Part shown: in pieces, positions 53,522 through 62,784 of the stretch
Numbering within the stretch: position 1 is the stretch's first letter
Layout of the letters: every line of letters starts with the position of its first letter
Source: Chryseobacterium hagamense
Lineage (GTDB): Bacteria; Bacteroidota; Bacteroidia; Flavobacteriales; Weeksellaceae
NCBI RefSeq assembly: GCF_007991455.1
Contig: NZ_BJYJ01000002.1
Coordinates: forward strand, 310,001 to 374,000
Reading direction: 5' to 3'
Length of the DNA: 64,000 bases
The notes under the pieces: generated by a model
Seen by the model: the letters and a program-made list of their open reading frames with translations, nothing else
What the model was told of the DNA's origin: nothing
Database searches by the model: none
Translations under genes and position numbers: made by a program

Positions 53522-53991
53522 ATAGATATTATTTTTGATTTGTTACTTTTTATTTTCAGATTCAGACATCAGATTCCAGACCATTCCGTGAGACTTTAAA
53601 TTAAAATCAAATTAAAACTGATATCTAAAGTCTGATGTCCTTTATCTGATTCAATCATTTAATTCGGGAGCTATATCGCAAAAAGCATTCAATTGTTGAA
53701 TTTTCAAAAAATAAGGACAAAATTTCCGGATTTTACATTTTGATGATAAAATGGAAAGTCAAAATTTCCGGTTTTAACCATTTCAGCAAAAATTGATTGG
53801 AATAATCGTCAGACAATGAATCATGACAGACTTCCAGTTATTGAAGTCTCCTGAGATTCCACTTCAATACAGGAATGGTGGGACTATACAGGATTTTTGA
53901 CGGAGGCATTTATACAGTGGTATATGTAAAGGCTGTTTGTACTGACGTCAAAAATCATATTTCCAATCTCCTGTTTTACGATCAAAATAAG
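53522..53991. other. Intergenic region between clpB and the TetR gene
   Basis: No ORF. It has an inverted repeat (gacatcaga near 53568 and tctgatgtc near 53631) and a 12-bp direct repeat caaaatttccgg at 53718-53729 and 53760-53771, 42 bp apart. Any clpB promoter should lie here; I found no good match to a known heat-shock element. Confidence 0.5.
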
Positions 53992-53999
53992 TACTTTTG
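53992..53999 (+). promoter_or_regulatory. Candidate -7 element of the TetR gene
   Basis: TACTTTTG fits TAnnTTTG. It overlaps the possible GTG start at 53999, so translation most likely begins at ATG 54011. Confidence 0.45.
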
Positions 54000-54010
54000 T
54001 GTTTTACCTG

Positions 54011-54589
54011 ATGGAACTTAAAGAAAAACAAAAGAAAATATTAGATGTTGCCGTAGAACTTTTCAAGGAGAAAGGGTATATGGGAAGCTCTGTACGCGAT
54101 CTGGCCACCCGGCTGAATATCAAGGCGGCTTCCCTCTATGCACACATCCGTTCTAAAGAAGAAATCCTGGAGTGGATCTGTTTCGGCATTGCGCAGGAAT
54201 TTTTCGACGAGCTTCAGCAGGTAAAAAATACGGAGGCAGCCCCAAGGGAAAAGCTGAACCTCTTTATTGAAAAGCATTTATCCGTAGTCCTTCAGAACCG
54301 CGACGTTACCCACATTTATTCCAATGAATGGAAACACCTGGAAGAGAGGCTCCCCGAATTTGTGGAACTCAGGAAAAGCTACCAGCAGGAAGTGGAACAG
54401 CTGATTGCCGATATTTACCAGGCAGAGCGATGGGAACTCCGGTCCCCTTCTTTTACCACCAGGTTTATTCTTCATACCCTCAACAATTCTTATTTCTGGT
54501 TCAAAAGAAACACGGAATCCACCACCGAAATCACCGATGAAATCAGGGATAAGATCCTGTTTGGGCTTTTAGGAAAACGGAATGTTTAA
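54011..54589 (+). CDS. TetR/AcrR family regulator, probable PaaR
   Basis: 192 residues from ATG 54011. N-terminal helix-turn-helix (KILDVAVELFKEKGYMGSSVRDLATRLNIKAASLYAHIRSKEEIL, about residues 9-53) and a ligand domain behind it. It stands 488 bp before the paa genes on the same strand. A TetR-type PaaR that is released by phenylacetyl-CoA is known from Thermus, and the palindrome at 55053 resembles its site, so local control of the paa operon is likely but not proven. Confidence 0.85.
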   Translation: MELKEKQKKILDVAVELFKEKGYMGSSVRDLATRLNIKAASLYAHIRSKEEILEWICFGIAQEFFDELQQVKNTEAAPREKLNLFIEKHLSVVLQNRDVTHIYSNEWKHLEERLPEFVELRKSYQQEVEQLIADIYQAERWELRSPSFTTRFILHTLNNSYFWFKRNTESTTEITDEIRDKILFGLLGKRNV

Positions 54590-55019
54590 AGCGGGCTTTT
54601 TATTCTCCTATAAATCAAAACGGATTTCATAGATAGCTACGTTTTGACACATGAGTCACAGAGAAGATTTTAATAGGCTGAAAATATTTTAGAACACATC
54701 AGATAAATTAAAAATTGTAAAAGCTTTTGTAGCCTTCTACACATTTTGTATTGGTTTATTGTACAGGAAAAATATCTTTTGCCGCTTTGTGGTTAGAATG
54801 CTTCAACAGGCTTCTTTATGTTTCATGGATAATAACGGGGCTTTAGGCTCCGCTCAGCCACCGTAAGGTTCGATGAAATACCAATAAAATCAAAGATTTT
54901 ATTTCTCATGTGCTCTAAAATATGTGCAAAGCTTTATCCCAAAAATCTCATGTTTCTTATGTGTTAAATCTCATCTTTCCGGGTTGTCAAAGTCCCACAT
55001 GACGAAAATCATAAAAATT
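54590..55019. other. Intergenic region with long-range inverted repeat
   Basis: ATATTTTAGAACACAT (54684-54699) and ATGTGCTCTAAAATAT (54908-54923) are complementary at 15 of 16 positions across about 208 bp; the enclosed sequence has no ORF and includes ggggctttaggctccg. It may be a decayed small element. Confidence 0.5.
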
Positions 55020-55049
55020 TTGTTATCTCTGAAATTCTTTTTACATTTG
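55020..55049 (+). promoter_or_regulatory. Promoter of the paa operon
   Basis: TTG (55020-55022) and TACATTTG (55042-55049) with a 19-bp spacer, the best match to the Bacteroidota consensus in the window. Confidence 0.7.
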
Positions 55050-55052
55050 TAC

Positions 55053-55066
55053 CTAACAAGTGTTAG
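55053..55066. promoter_or_regulatory. Palindromic operator at the paa transcription start
   Basis: CTAACAAGTGTTAG: perfect CTAACA/TGTTAG arms about the predicted +1, 3 bp after the -7 element. Resembles the CNAACGNNCGTTNG site recalled for Thermus TetR-type PaaR. Confidence 0.6.
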
Positions 55067-55077
55067 TTAGTTTAGTC

Positions 55078-56394
55078 ATGGATTTTTCAGTGGAATATTT
55101 ACAATTGGATCAGCTGCGGGCTTTACAGTCTGAGCGATTGATTCGTTTGGTACGGTATCTGGGTGATAAATCGGAGTTTTATGCAGGGAAAATGATGGAG
55201 TCGGGAATTTCACCGGAAGATATTCGATCCATTGACGACATTGCTAAGCTGCCGATTACTTATAAACAGGATTTAAGAGACAACTACCCGTTCGGGTTAT
55301 GCACAGTTCCTAAAAATGAGCTGCAGCGGATTCACTGCTCCAGCGGGACAACCGGCAAACCGACGGTGGTGGGGTATACCAAAGAAGATGTAGACCTGTT
55401 CAGCGAAGTCGTGGCCCGATCACTGAATGCGGCAGGAGCCCGACCGGGGATGCAGCTGCACAATGCTTATGGTTACGGGATTTTTACCGGTGGCCTCGGA
55501 CTTCATTACGGAGCGGAAAAGCTCGGAATGAGTGTTCTTCCGATTTCAGGGGGAATGACTTCCAGGCAGGTTGATCTGATCATGGATTTCAAACCAGAAG
55601 TCCTGTGCTGTTCGCCTTCCTATGCCCTGACCATTGCAGATGAACTCATGAAAAGAGGGGTGGCTCCTGAAGAAGTCAGCCTGAAATATGCGGTGCTCGG
55701 TTCAGAGCCGTGGACGGAAATCATCCGGCATCATATCGAAGAAAGACTCGGTGTTCATGCGGTAAACATCTACGGGCTCAGCGAAATCATCGGTCCCGGC
55801 GTTTCGGTGGAAGACTTTGAAGAAAAAGGAGGTTCCTATATCTGGGAAGACCATTTTTATCCGGAAATTTTAGATCCCATTACCAAGCAGCCGGTCCCAT
55901 TCGGGGAAGAAGGTGTACTGGTGATCACGACCCTAACGAAGAAGGCCATGCCACTGCTGCGTTACTGGACCAACGACATCACCAGCCTGTATTACGATGA
56001 AAAAGGAAAACGGACCATGGTGAAAATGAAGCCGATTCTAGGAAGGGCAGACGATATGCTGATCGTGAGAGGTGTAAATGTTTACCCAAGCCAGATCGAA
56101 GAAGCGTTTTCCCACGTTCCGGGAGTCGTACCGAATTATTACCTGACGCCGGTGGAAAAAGAGCAGATGTGCATAGCACTGGATATCGACGTGGAAATTG
56201 ATGCCGGTATTATAAAATCCTCCCACCTGCAGCAGGGTACCGATGAATATCTTACTTTTGTCGGAAACTTCGGAAAAAAAATAGAAAACGAAATAAAAAA
56301 GCGGGTTGGGATTACTACTGCCGTGAAAATTCACGTCCAGGACAGCCTGCCGAAATGCGAAGGCGGAAAAATCAACAGAATACTCAAAAGATAA
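55078..56394 (+). CDS. paaK: Phenylacetate-CoA ligase
   Basis: Activates phenylacetate to phenylacetyl-CoA with ATP. 438 residues, usual for PaaK. The P-loop-like SSGTTGKPTVVGYT (about residue 90), YGLSEIIGPGV and the C-terminal RADDMLIVRGVNVYPSQIEE and catalytic KCEGGKINR motifs are intact. ATG 55078 is chosen over the upstream alternative at 55060, which lies inside the palindromic operator. First gene of the operon; TAATG overlap with paaE. Confidence 0.95.
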   Translation: MDFSVEYLQLDQLRALQSERLIRLVRYLGDKSEFYAGKMMESGISPEDIRSIDDIAKLPITYKQDLRDNYPFGLCTVPKNELQRIHCSSGTTGKPTVVGYTKEDVDLFSEVVARSLNAAGARPGMQLHNAYGYGIFTGGLGLHYGAEKLGMSVLPISGGMTSRQVDLIMDFKPEVLCCSPSYALTIADELMKRGVAPEEVSLKYAVLGSEPWTEIIRHHIEERLGVHAVNIYGLSEIIGPGVSVEDFEEKGGSYIWEDHFYPEILDPITKQPVPFGEEGVLVITTLTKKAMPLLRYWTNDITSLYYDEKGKRTMVKMKPILGRADDMLIVRGVNVYPSQIEEAFSHVPGVVPNYYLTPVEKEQMCIALDIDVEIDAGIIKSSHLQQGTDEYLTFVGNFGKKIENEIKKRVGITTAVKIHVQDSLPKCEGGKINRILKR

Positions 56395-57479
56395 TGAATT
56401 CATTTTATAAACTAAAAACCGTAAAGGTTCAGAAAGATACAGCGGATGCCGTGAACGTAGCCGTGGAAATCCCCGAGGAGCTGAAGGATAAATTCAGGTT
56501 CAGGCAGGGGCAGTATCTTAATTTCCGCATGATGATCGACGGAAATGAAGAAAGGCGTTCTTATTCCATCTGCAATGCACCCAGCGAAAAAAGCAATACG
56601 CTGGAAGTATTGGTAAAGCTGCTGGAAGGCGGAAAGGTTTCCGGCTATTTCAACGAACACCTGCACATGGATGAAGTCTTGGAAGTAATGCCCCCGATGG
56701 GCGGTTTTAATACTTCCTACCACCCGACCAATGTGAAAACCTATATCGGACTGGCGGCAGGAAGCGGAATCAGCCCCGTGCTTTCCAACATCAAAGAAAG
56801 TTTGTATCAGGAGCCGGATTCAAACGCATATCTGTTTTACAGCAACAGAAGTATGAACCATGTGATGAAAAAGGCTGAAATCGAGGCATTGGTGCAGAAA
56901 TTCAACGGAAGGCTGAAGGTCATTTATCTCGTAAGCCGTGAGAAGCATGAAGATGAACTGTTTGAAGGAAGAATCTGTCCGGATAAACTGGAGCAGCTGT
57001 TCGAAAGACATCCTGAGATTGATGTAAAGGAAGCGACCTATTTTATCTGCGGCCCTTCGGAAATGATCAAAGGGGTAGCGGATTATCTGAAAAAAGATAA
57101 AAAAGTACCGGCTATCCAGGTATTGTTTGAGTATTTCACCGCTCCGGATGAAGAAAATTCGGAAGAGATGAGCGACGAATTCAAAGCCATTGCCAATATC
57201 GAGAGTATGGTAACGGTTATTATTGATGATGATGAATACTCATTCCACCTCAACTCAAAAAAAGAAAGTATCTTAGATAAAGCATTAAAGGATAATCTTC
57301 CGGTGCCGTTTGCCTGCAAAGGAGGAGTGTGCTGTACGTGTAAAGCCGAAGTTCTCGAAGGGGAAGTCTTTATGGAAAAGAACTATGCGCTTACCGAAGA
57401 AGAAGTAGCCCGCGGCTATGTACTGACCTGCCAGTGCCACCCGACTACCAACGTGGTGATGCTGAATTATGATGTGTAA
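56394..57479 (+). CDS. paaE: Phenylacetyl-CoA epoxidase reductase subunit
   Basis: 361 residues. FAD-binding ferredoxin reductase domain (RSYSICNAP, AAGSGISPVLS) followed by a C-terminal plant-type [2Fe-2S] ferredoxin domain with CKGGVCCTCKAE and VLTCQCHP. Passes electrons from NADPH to the PaaABC oxygenase. Start at 56394 shares one base with the paaK stop codon. The order K-E-A differs from the E. coli A-to-E order. Confidence 0.94.
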   Translation: MNSFYKLKTVKVQKDTADAVNVAVEIPEELKDKFRFRQGQYLNFRMMIDGNEERRSYSICNAPSEKSNTLEVLVKLLEGGKVSGYFNEHLHMDEVLEVMPPMGGFNTSYHPTNVKTYIGLAAGSGISPVLSNIKESLYQEPDSNAYLFYSNRSMNHVMKKAEIEALVQKFNGRLKVIYLVSREKHEDELFEGRICPDKLEQLFERHPEIDVKEATYFICGPSEMIKGVADYLKKDKKVPAIQVLFEYFTAPDEENSEEMSDEFKAIANIESMVTVIIDDDEYSFHLNSKKESILDKALKDNLPVPFACKGGVCCTCKAEVLEGEVFMEKNYALTEEEVARGYVLTCQCHPTTNVVMLNYDV

Positions 57480-57490
57480 TTAATATACCT

Positions 57491-57594
57491 ATATAACAAT
57501 TTACCAATGTAACAATTATTGCCGGATTTGTACATTATGACATTAATACACTATTGCACTGATACATTGTTACATTTATATATTGTTACATTTT
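57491..57594. repeat. Inverted octamer-repeat array, paaE-paaA spacer
   Basis: GTAACAAT-type units at 57493-57516 face ATTGTTAC-type units at 57562-57594; can form an extended hairpin. Confidence 0.7.
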
Positions 57595-57615
57595 AAAATT
57601 TGAAAAATTTTAATT

Positions 57616-58554
57616 ATGGACTTAGAAAAATTCGTACAATATGTACACGACGAAAATAAGGTGGAACCGAAAGATGTGATGCCTGACGATTACAGGAAGC
57701 TTTTGGTTCGCCAGATCTCCCAGCATGCCCATTCTGAAATCGTAGGGATGCTGCCGGAAGCCAACTGGATTTCCAGGGCGCCTTCACTAAGGAGAAAAAT
57801 GGCTTTGCTGGCAAAGGTTCAGGATGAGGCCGGACACGGTTTATATCTTTATTCCGCTACCGAAACTTTAGGGGACGGAAGCATCCGGGCCGACCGGGAT
57901 GCCACTTATGAAGATATGCTTTCCGGAAAAGCCAAATATTCAAGCATCTTTAACTATCCCACGTTAAGCTGGGCCGATATCGGTGCCATCGGATGGCTGG
58001 TAGATGGTGCTGCAATTATGAACCAGGTGATGCTGATGGGAAATTCCTACGGACCTTACTCCAGAGCGATGGTGAAGATCTGTAAAGAAGAATCCTTCCA
58101 TCAAAGACAGGGGTATGAAATCCTGATGGCGCTATGCCGCGGAACCAGGCAGCAAAAAGAGATGGCCCAGGCTTCGCTGAACCGTTTCTGGTGGCCGGCA
58201 CTGATGATGTTCGGGCCAAATGACGACAGCTCACCAAACTCCAAAATCTCGATGAACTACCGGGTGAAAAGAGAGAGCAACGACAGCCTTCGTCAGCGGT
58301 TTATCGATGTCACCGTTTCTCAGGCTGAATTTTTAGGCTTAACCGTGCCTGATAAAGACCTGAAATGGAATGAGGAAAGACAGCATTACGATTTCGGAGA
58401 ACTTCCGTGGGATGAATTTATGGAAATCCTGAAAGGAAACGGCCCGTGCAACAAAAAACGTATTGAAACCAAACGTAAAGCCCAGAGAGAGAATTCCTGG
58501 GTAAAAGAAGCGGCGGCCGCTTTTGCAGAAAAACAGGAAAAAATTTCAATATAA
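57616..58554 (+). CDS. paaA: 1,2-phenylacetyl-CoA epoxidase subunit A
   Basis: 312 residues, the catalytic di-iron subunit. Carboxylate and His ligands fit segments [14 protein letters not shown] (about 72-85) and [13 protein letters not shown] (about 156-168). Together with PaaC, B, D and E it epoxidises the aromatic ring of phenylacetyl-CoA with O2. The gene ends within the next octamer array. Confidence 0.96.
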   Translation: MDLEKFVQYVHDENKVEPKDVMPDDYRKLLVRQISQHAHSEIVGMLPEANWISRAPSLRRKMALLAKVQDEAGHGLYLYSATETLGDGSIRADRDATYEDMLSGKAKYSSIFNYPTLSWADIGAIGWLVDGAAIMNQVMLMGNSYGPYSRAMVKICKEESFHQRQGYEILMALCRGTRQQKEMAQASLNRFWWPALMMFGPNDDSSPNSKISMNYRVKRESNDSLRQRFIDVTVSQAEFLGLTVPDKDLKWNEERQHYDFGELPWDEFMEILKGNGPCNKKRIETKRKAQRENSWVKEAAAAFAEKQEKISI

Positions 58555-58650
58555 CAATATACCAATGTAAAAATGTAACAATGCTATTGTCATTCTGTAT
58601 TAAGCAAGGAATTTCATTATTGTTAAACTGTTACATTGATACATTGTTAA
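58551..58650. repeat. Inverted octamer-repeat array, paaA-paaB spacer
   Basis: ATAACAAT/GTAACAAT units at 58551-58582 and ATTGTTAA/ATTGATAC units at 58616-58649 in opposite orientation. Confidence 0.7.
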
Positions 58651-58663
58651 ATTAATTTTAATT

Positions 58664-58945
58664 ATGGCAAATTTAGATATGTGGGAAGTATTTATCCAGA
58701 CTAAACCGGGATTGTCCCACAAACACGTAGGAATCGTACAGGCACCGACTGCCGAAATGGCATTGCAGAACGCCAGGGACGTTTATACCAGAAGAAAAGA
58801 AGGGACTTCCGTTTGGGTGGTGCCGAGCAAGTATATCGTGACTTCGGAAGGGATCGACAAAGAAGCATTTTTTGATCCGGCCGACGACAAGCTGTACCGT
58901 CACCCGACATTCTACGACATCCCGAACGATGTAAAAAATATGTAA
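58664..58945 (+). CDS. paaB: 1,2-phenylacetyl-CoA epoxidase subunit B
   Basis: 93 residues, typical PaaB: MWEVFIQTKPGLSHKHVGIVQAPTAEMALQNARDVYTRR and WVVPSKYI. A structural subunit that bridges PaaAC heterodimers. Separated from paaA and paaC by repeat-containing spacers only. Confidence 0.95.
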   Translation: MANLDMWEVFIQTKPGLSHKHVGIVQAPTAEMALQNARDVYTRRKEGTSVWVVPSKYIVTSEGIDKEAFFDPADDKLYRHPTFYDIPNDVKNM

Positions 58946-58950
58946 TCCAT

Positions 58951-58999
58951 TGTAAAATGTCAGATGTAAAAAGTACATTGTACATTCCGACATTTTACA
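58951..58999. repeat. Inverted repeat, paaB-paaC spacer
   Basis: TGTAAAATGTC (58951-58961) and its exact complement GACATTTTACA (58989-58999), with TGTAAA/TACATT copies between. A variant of the octamer theme. Confidence 0.7.
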
Positions 59000-59017
59000 T
59001 TGTACAAAAATTGAAAA

Positions 59018-59767
59018 ATGAATCCATTATATAATTATTTATTAAAACTGGCCGACGACAGCTTTATCATGGGGCAGCGTTTATCGGCATGGTGCGGGGA
59101 AGGCCCTTATCTGGAAGAGGATATCGCATTGACGAATATCGCGCTGGATGAATTGGGACAGGCCAACAACTTCTACGTGTATGCTTCAAGAGTTGCCGAT
59201 AACGGTAAAACCGAAGACGATCTTGCCTTCTTAAGATACGAACATGAATATGTGAACGCCCACTGGACCGAGCTTCCCAACGAAGATTATGCACAGACGA
59301 TCCTGAAAGTTTATGTTTTTGCGGTGTACCAGAAGCTGATGTATGAATCTTTATCCCGATCTGCGGACGAAGAGCTTTCTGCCATTGCCCAGAAATCCCT
59401 GAAGGAAGTGCGGTACCATTATACCCATGCGGCTTCCTGGATGAAAATTTTCGCTCAGGGAACCGAAGAAAGCAGATCCCGTCTGGAAAAAGCCATTGAA
59501 AATATCTGGGAATACACCAAAGGATTATTTGCCAAAACTGAAGGCGAGGATGATCTGATGGCTTTACATATTGTTCCGGATACAGATGCACTGTATGAAG
59601 AATTTTTAGCAATCACCCGGAAAGACTTTGCCGGATACGGATTGGAATATCCAGCAAATCCTTTCATGCAGCCAAAATCAAGAACCGGCTATCATACTGA
59701 ATATTTCGGATTTATGCTTTGCGAACTGCAGTATATGCAGAGAGCGTATCCGGGATGTACCTGGTAA
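59018..59767 (+). CDS. paaC: 1,2-phenylacetyl-CoA epoxidase subunit C
   Basis: 249 residues, a ferritin-like helical protein that pairs with PaaA but has lost its metal site. LADDSFIMGQRLSAWCGEGPYLEEDIAL and HYTHAASWMKIFAQGTEES are typical. Structural role in the epoxidase. Confidence 0.95.
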   Translation: MNPLYNYLLKLADDSFIMGQRLSAWCGEGPYLEEDIALTNIALDELGQANNFYVYASRVADNGKTEDDLAFLRYEHEYVNAHWTELPNEDYAQTILKVYVFAVYQKLMYESLSRSADEELSAIAQKSLKEVRYHYTHAASWMKIFAQGTEESRSRLEKAIENIWEYTKGLFAKTEGEDDLMALHIVPDTDALYEEFLAITRKDFAGYGLEYPANPFMQPKSRTGYHTEYFGFMLCELQYMQRAYPGCTW

Positions 59768-59783
59768 AAAAATCCAATTAATT

Positions 59784-59836
59784 AATTTGAAAATGTGCTA
59801 ATTTTAAAATGACGAACAACTTTGAATTTTCAAATT
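59784..59836. repeat. Inverted repeat, paaC-paaD spacer
   Basis: AATTTGAAAAT (59784-59794) with its exact complement ATTTTCAAATT (59826-59836). The sequence differs from the octamer arrays, but the hairpin placement is the same. Confidence 0.65.
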
Positions 59837-59866
59837 TCCCCGGTTTTCAAATTTTTAAATTAATCA

Positions 59867-60331
59867 ATGAAAGATCCTTTAGACATATTAGAAATGGTTC
59901 CTGATCCGGAAATTCCCGTGATCAATATCGTAGAGCTGGGCATTGTACGGGAAGCGAAAGTAACCGGGGAAAATTCCTGTGAAGTTACCATTACGCCGAC
60001 GTATTCTGCCTGTCCTGCCATGTTCACCATTGAGGAAGACATCATCAAGATCATGAAGGAAAACGGCTGGGACGCTAAAGTCGTGACCAAAATGTTTCCG
60101 ATCTGGACCACCGACTGGCTTACGGATGAAGCCCGGGAAAAACTGCGGGTTTACGGAATTACACCACCGGAAAAAGGGGCAGACGAACACCATATCGGAA
60201 AACCGAAAAAATGTCCGCGCTGCGGTTCGGAACACACCAGGCAGATCAGCCGGTTCGGATCTACGCTTTGTAAGGCCTCTTACCAGTGTTTGGACTGCCT
60301 GGAACCTTTTGATTATTTTAAATGCCACTAA
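59867..60331 (+). CDS. paaD: Phenylacetyl-CoA epoxidase assembly protein PaaD
   Basis: 154 residues. N-terminal MIP18/SufT-like domain (MVPDPEIPVINIVELGIVR...YSACPAMFTIEEDI) and a C-terminal zinc-ribbon with CPRCGSEHT and CLDCLEPFDYFKC. Needed for cofactor assembly of the epoxidase in other bacteria. Called paaJ in some annotation schemes. Confidence 0.93.
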   Translation: MKDPLDILEMVPDPEIPVINIVELGIVREAKVTGENSCEVTITPTYSACPAMFTIEEDIIKIMKENGWDAKVVTKMFPIWTTDWLTDEAREKLRVYGITPPEKGADEHHIGKPKKCPRCGSEHTRQISRFGSTLCKASYQCLDCLEPFDYFKCH

Positions 60332-60337
60332 AATTAA

Positions 60338-60474
60338 TGTAACAATGTAAAAATATACCAATGTAACAATACATCAATGTAGAAAATTACCAATAAAATT
60401 CAGACCGAATTATAAGTATTACATTGTTAAACTGGTATATTGATAGATTATTATACTGGTACATTGTTACATTA
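60338..60474. repeat. Inverted octamer-repeat array, paaD-paaG spacer
   Basis: Left units (GTAACAAT and variants) at 60338-60394, right units (ATTGTTAC and variants) at 60419-60474; the longest array. Confidence 0.75.
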
Positions 60475-60506
60475 CTTTATATTTGTTAAATCAAAAAATT
60501 AAAACG

Positions 60507-61307
60507 ATGTATACCCAACTCGATATTGAGACTCATTTTGAAGGAAAGCTGAAAATTGCTTACCTCAACCAGCCGGACACCATGAATGCACTGACCAAGC
60601 CATCCTTATCCGATCTGAAAGATTTTATCCATGAATGCAGCAACGATCACACGGTTCGTTGTGTAGCCATTTCCGGAAGAGGAAGAGCATTCTGTTCAGG
60701 CCAGAATCTGGATGATGCTTTTGTTACCGGTAATGAACATCAGGACCATGATGTTATCCGTAAAATTGTAACCGATTATTACAATCCGCTGGTGATGGAG
60801 CTTACCCGCTGCAAAAAACCGGTGGTAGCCCTGGTGAATGGTCCTGCTGTAGGTGCCGGAGCCATGCTGGCCCTGATCTGTGATTTTGTACTGGCCAATA
60901 ACAAGGCATATTTCTCCCAGGCTTTCTCCAATATCGGACTGATTCCTGATACCGGAGGTACCTATTTCTTACCGAAATTACTGGGAAGACAACTCGCCAA
61001 TTATTTGGCATTTACCGGCAAAAGATTATCGGCTGAAGAATCAAAATCCTACGGATTGGTGGCTGAGGTTTTTGCGGAAGAAGAATTCAATTCCAAATCC
61101 ATGGAAATTCTCGAGAAAATGGCCAATATGCCGACCGCTGCGATTAAATTAACAAAAAAAGCATTCGCCAATTCTTATAATAATACGTTGAAGGAACAGC
61201 TGGAACTGGAAGCCGACCTGCAGCAGGAAGCTGCCGGAACAGAAGATTTCATCGAAGGCGTAAATGCATTTTTACAGAAAAGAAAACCTGATTATAAAGG
61301 AAAATAG
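60507..61307 (+). CDS. paaG: 2-(1,2-epoxy-1,2-dihydrophenyl)acetyl-CoA isomerase
   Basis: 266 residues, crotonase fold. CoA-binding ISGRGRAFCSGQNLDDAF (about 56-73) and oxyanion-hole NGPAVGAGAMLALICDFVLA (about 112-131), FSNIGLIPDTGGTYFLP. Converts the ring epoxide to the oxepin form before hydrolysis. ATG 60507 is chosen because MYTQLDIETHFEGKLKI starts the family fold. PaaF-type hydratase activity cannot be excluded. Confidence 0.88.
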   Translation: MYTQLDIETHFEGKLKIAYLNQPDTMNALTKPSLSDLKDFIHECSNDHTVRCVAISGRGRAFCSGQNLDDAFVTGNEHQDHDVIRKIVTDYYNPLVMELTRCKKPVVALVNGPAVGAGAMLALICDFVLANNKAYFSQAFSNIGLIPDTGGTYFLPKLLGRQLANYLAFTGKRLSAEESKSYGLVAEVFAEEEFNSKSMEILEKMANMPTAAIKLTKKAFANSYNNTLKEQLELEADLQQEAAGTEDFIEGVNAFLQKRKPDYKGK

Positions 61308-61314
61308 AAATTAA

Positions 61315-61395
61315 TATAACAATGTAATAATGTAGCAGTTTACCAATCTTATTGTTACATACATTGTTATATTGTTACATTGTTATATTGATATA
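61315..61395. repeat. Inverted octamer-repeat array, paaG-paaH spacer
   Basis: Left units ATAACAAT/GTAATAAT/GTAGCA (61315-61347); right run ATTGTTAC, ATTGTTAT, ATTGTTAC, ATTGTTAT, ATTGATAT (61351-61395) with period 8. Confidence 0.75.
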
Positions 61396-61396
61396 T

Positions 61397-62527
61397 ATGA
61401 AAGTAGGAATTATCGGTGCCGGAACCATGGGAATAGGCATCGCACAGGTAGCCGCCACAAACGGATGCCGCGTCTGGGTCTATGATGCCAATGCCCGGCA
61501 GGTGGAAACCGCCACCCTCGGCCTGGAAAAAACACTGATTAAACTCGTAGACAAACAAAAAATTTCAGCAGAGAAAATGACTGAAATTTTAGCCAATATC
61601 GCTATCGCTACCGAACTGAAGGACTTCAAGGACTGTGAACTCATCATTGAAGCCATTATCGAAAATAAAGAAATCAAGACCAAAGTTTTTACGGAACTGG
61701 AAAACCATGTTTCCGAAAGCTGTATCATCGGATCCAATACCTCATCCATTTCCATTACCTCTCTCGGTGCGGAACTGAAACACCCTGAACGTTTCATCGG
61801 AATCCACTTTTTCAATCCGGCACCGCTGATGCCTCTGGTGGAAGTGATCCCGTCTTTGCTGACTGAAAAATCATTACCGGAAAAGATGTACAGCCTGATG
61901 AGAAACTGGGGAAAAACGCCGGTCATCGCCAAAGATATCCCCGGATTTATCGTAAACAGGATTGCCCGTCCGTATTACGGGGAAGCCCTTCGGATGGTGG
62001 AAGAAAACATCGCCACTGTAGAACAGGTGGATGATGCCATGAAAACCATCGGAAACTTTAAAATGGGACCGTTTGAATTAATGGATCTCATTGGGGTGGA
62101 CGTAAACTTCTCAGTAACCAAAACGGTGTACAACGAATATTTTTACGATCCGAAATACAAACCGTCCCTGTTGCAGCAGAGAATGTCCGAAGCCAAGCTT
62201 CACGGCCGGAAAACCGGAAAAGGGTTTTATGATTACGCTGAAGGAGCGGTGAAAGCTGAACCGCAGAAAGAGGAGGTGCTTTATCATCAGATTTTTATGA
62301 GAATTATCTCTATGCTGATCAACGAGGCGGTGGAAGCCAAAAGATTAGGCATTGCCACTGATCAGGACCTTGAACTGGCCATGCAGAAAGGGGTCAACTA
62401 TCCAAAAGGATTATTGGCCTGGGGACAGGAAATCGGATATGCAAAGATCTCCGAAACCCTGCAGAATCTTTATGACGAATATCAGGAAGACCGTTATAGA
62501 CAAAGTCCTTTGCTGAGAAAACTATAA
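61397..62527 (+). CDS. paaH: 3-hydroxyacyl-CoA dehydrogenase of phenylacetate degradation
   Basis: 376 residues from ATG 61397. NAD site GAGTMGIGIAQ (about 7-17), catalytic region SNTSSISI and HFFNPAPLMPLVEV, and a C-terminal helical dimer domain with a second repeat. Oxidises 3-hydroxyadipyl-CoA in the lower pathway. The upstream start at 61352 lies within the octamer array and is rejected. Confidence 0.92.
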   Translation: MKVGIIGAGTMGIGIAQVAATNGCRVWVYDANARQVETATLGLEKTLIKLVDKQKISAEKMTEILANIAIATELKDFKDCELIIEAIIENKEIKTKVFTELENHVSESCIIGSNTSSISITSLGAELKHPERFIGIHFFNPAPLMPLVEVIPSLLTEKSLPEKMYSLMRNWGKTPVIAKDIPGFIVNRIARPYYGEALRMVEENIATVEQVDDAMKTIGNFKMGPFELMDLIGVDVNFSVTKTVYNEYFYDPKYKPSLLQQRMSEAKLHGRKTGKGFYDYAEGAVKAEPQKEEVLYHQIFMRIISMLINEAVEAKRLGIATDQDLELAMQKGVNYPKGLLAWGQEIGYAKISETLQNLYDEYQEDRYRQSPLLRKL

Positions 62528-62546
62528 TTATAAAACTAATTTATTG

Positions 62547-62774
62547 ATGAGTAGGTCAAGAAGGAAAAATCCAATAACAGGAATTACTACAGCAGAGACG
62601 GAAAAGAAAAATAAATTAGAGGCTAACAGAAAATTTAGAAGATTAAATAGAATTAAAATCCACAAAGGAAATTTTGAACTTTTTCAGTTAAGAGAAATAT
62701 CAAATGTATGGAATTTCGATAAAGATGGAAAACAGTATTTGAAAAAGCCTGACTGGAAAGACATAATGAAGTAA
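62547..62774 (+). CDS. Small basic protein of unknown function in the paa operon
   Basis: 75 residues, highly basic at the start (SRSRRKNPITGITT) and in the centre (NRKFRRLNRIKIHKGN), soluble. AT-rich relative to its neighbours. Placed 19 bp after paaH and 10 bp before the next small gene. No known paa protein fits; it may bind nucleic acid, but this is only composition-based. Confidence 0.6.
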   Translation: MSRSRRKNPITGITTAETEKKNKLEANRKFRRLNRIKIHKGNFELFQLREISNVWNFDKDGKQYLKKPDWKDIMK

Positions 62775-62784
62775 TTAAAGTTTT

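Noticed and set aside
57491..61395. Octamer arrays as a CRISPR
   Set aside because: Units are 8 bp with no unique spacers of regular length and no cas genes; they are short tandem and inverted repeats.
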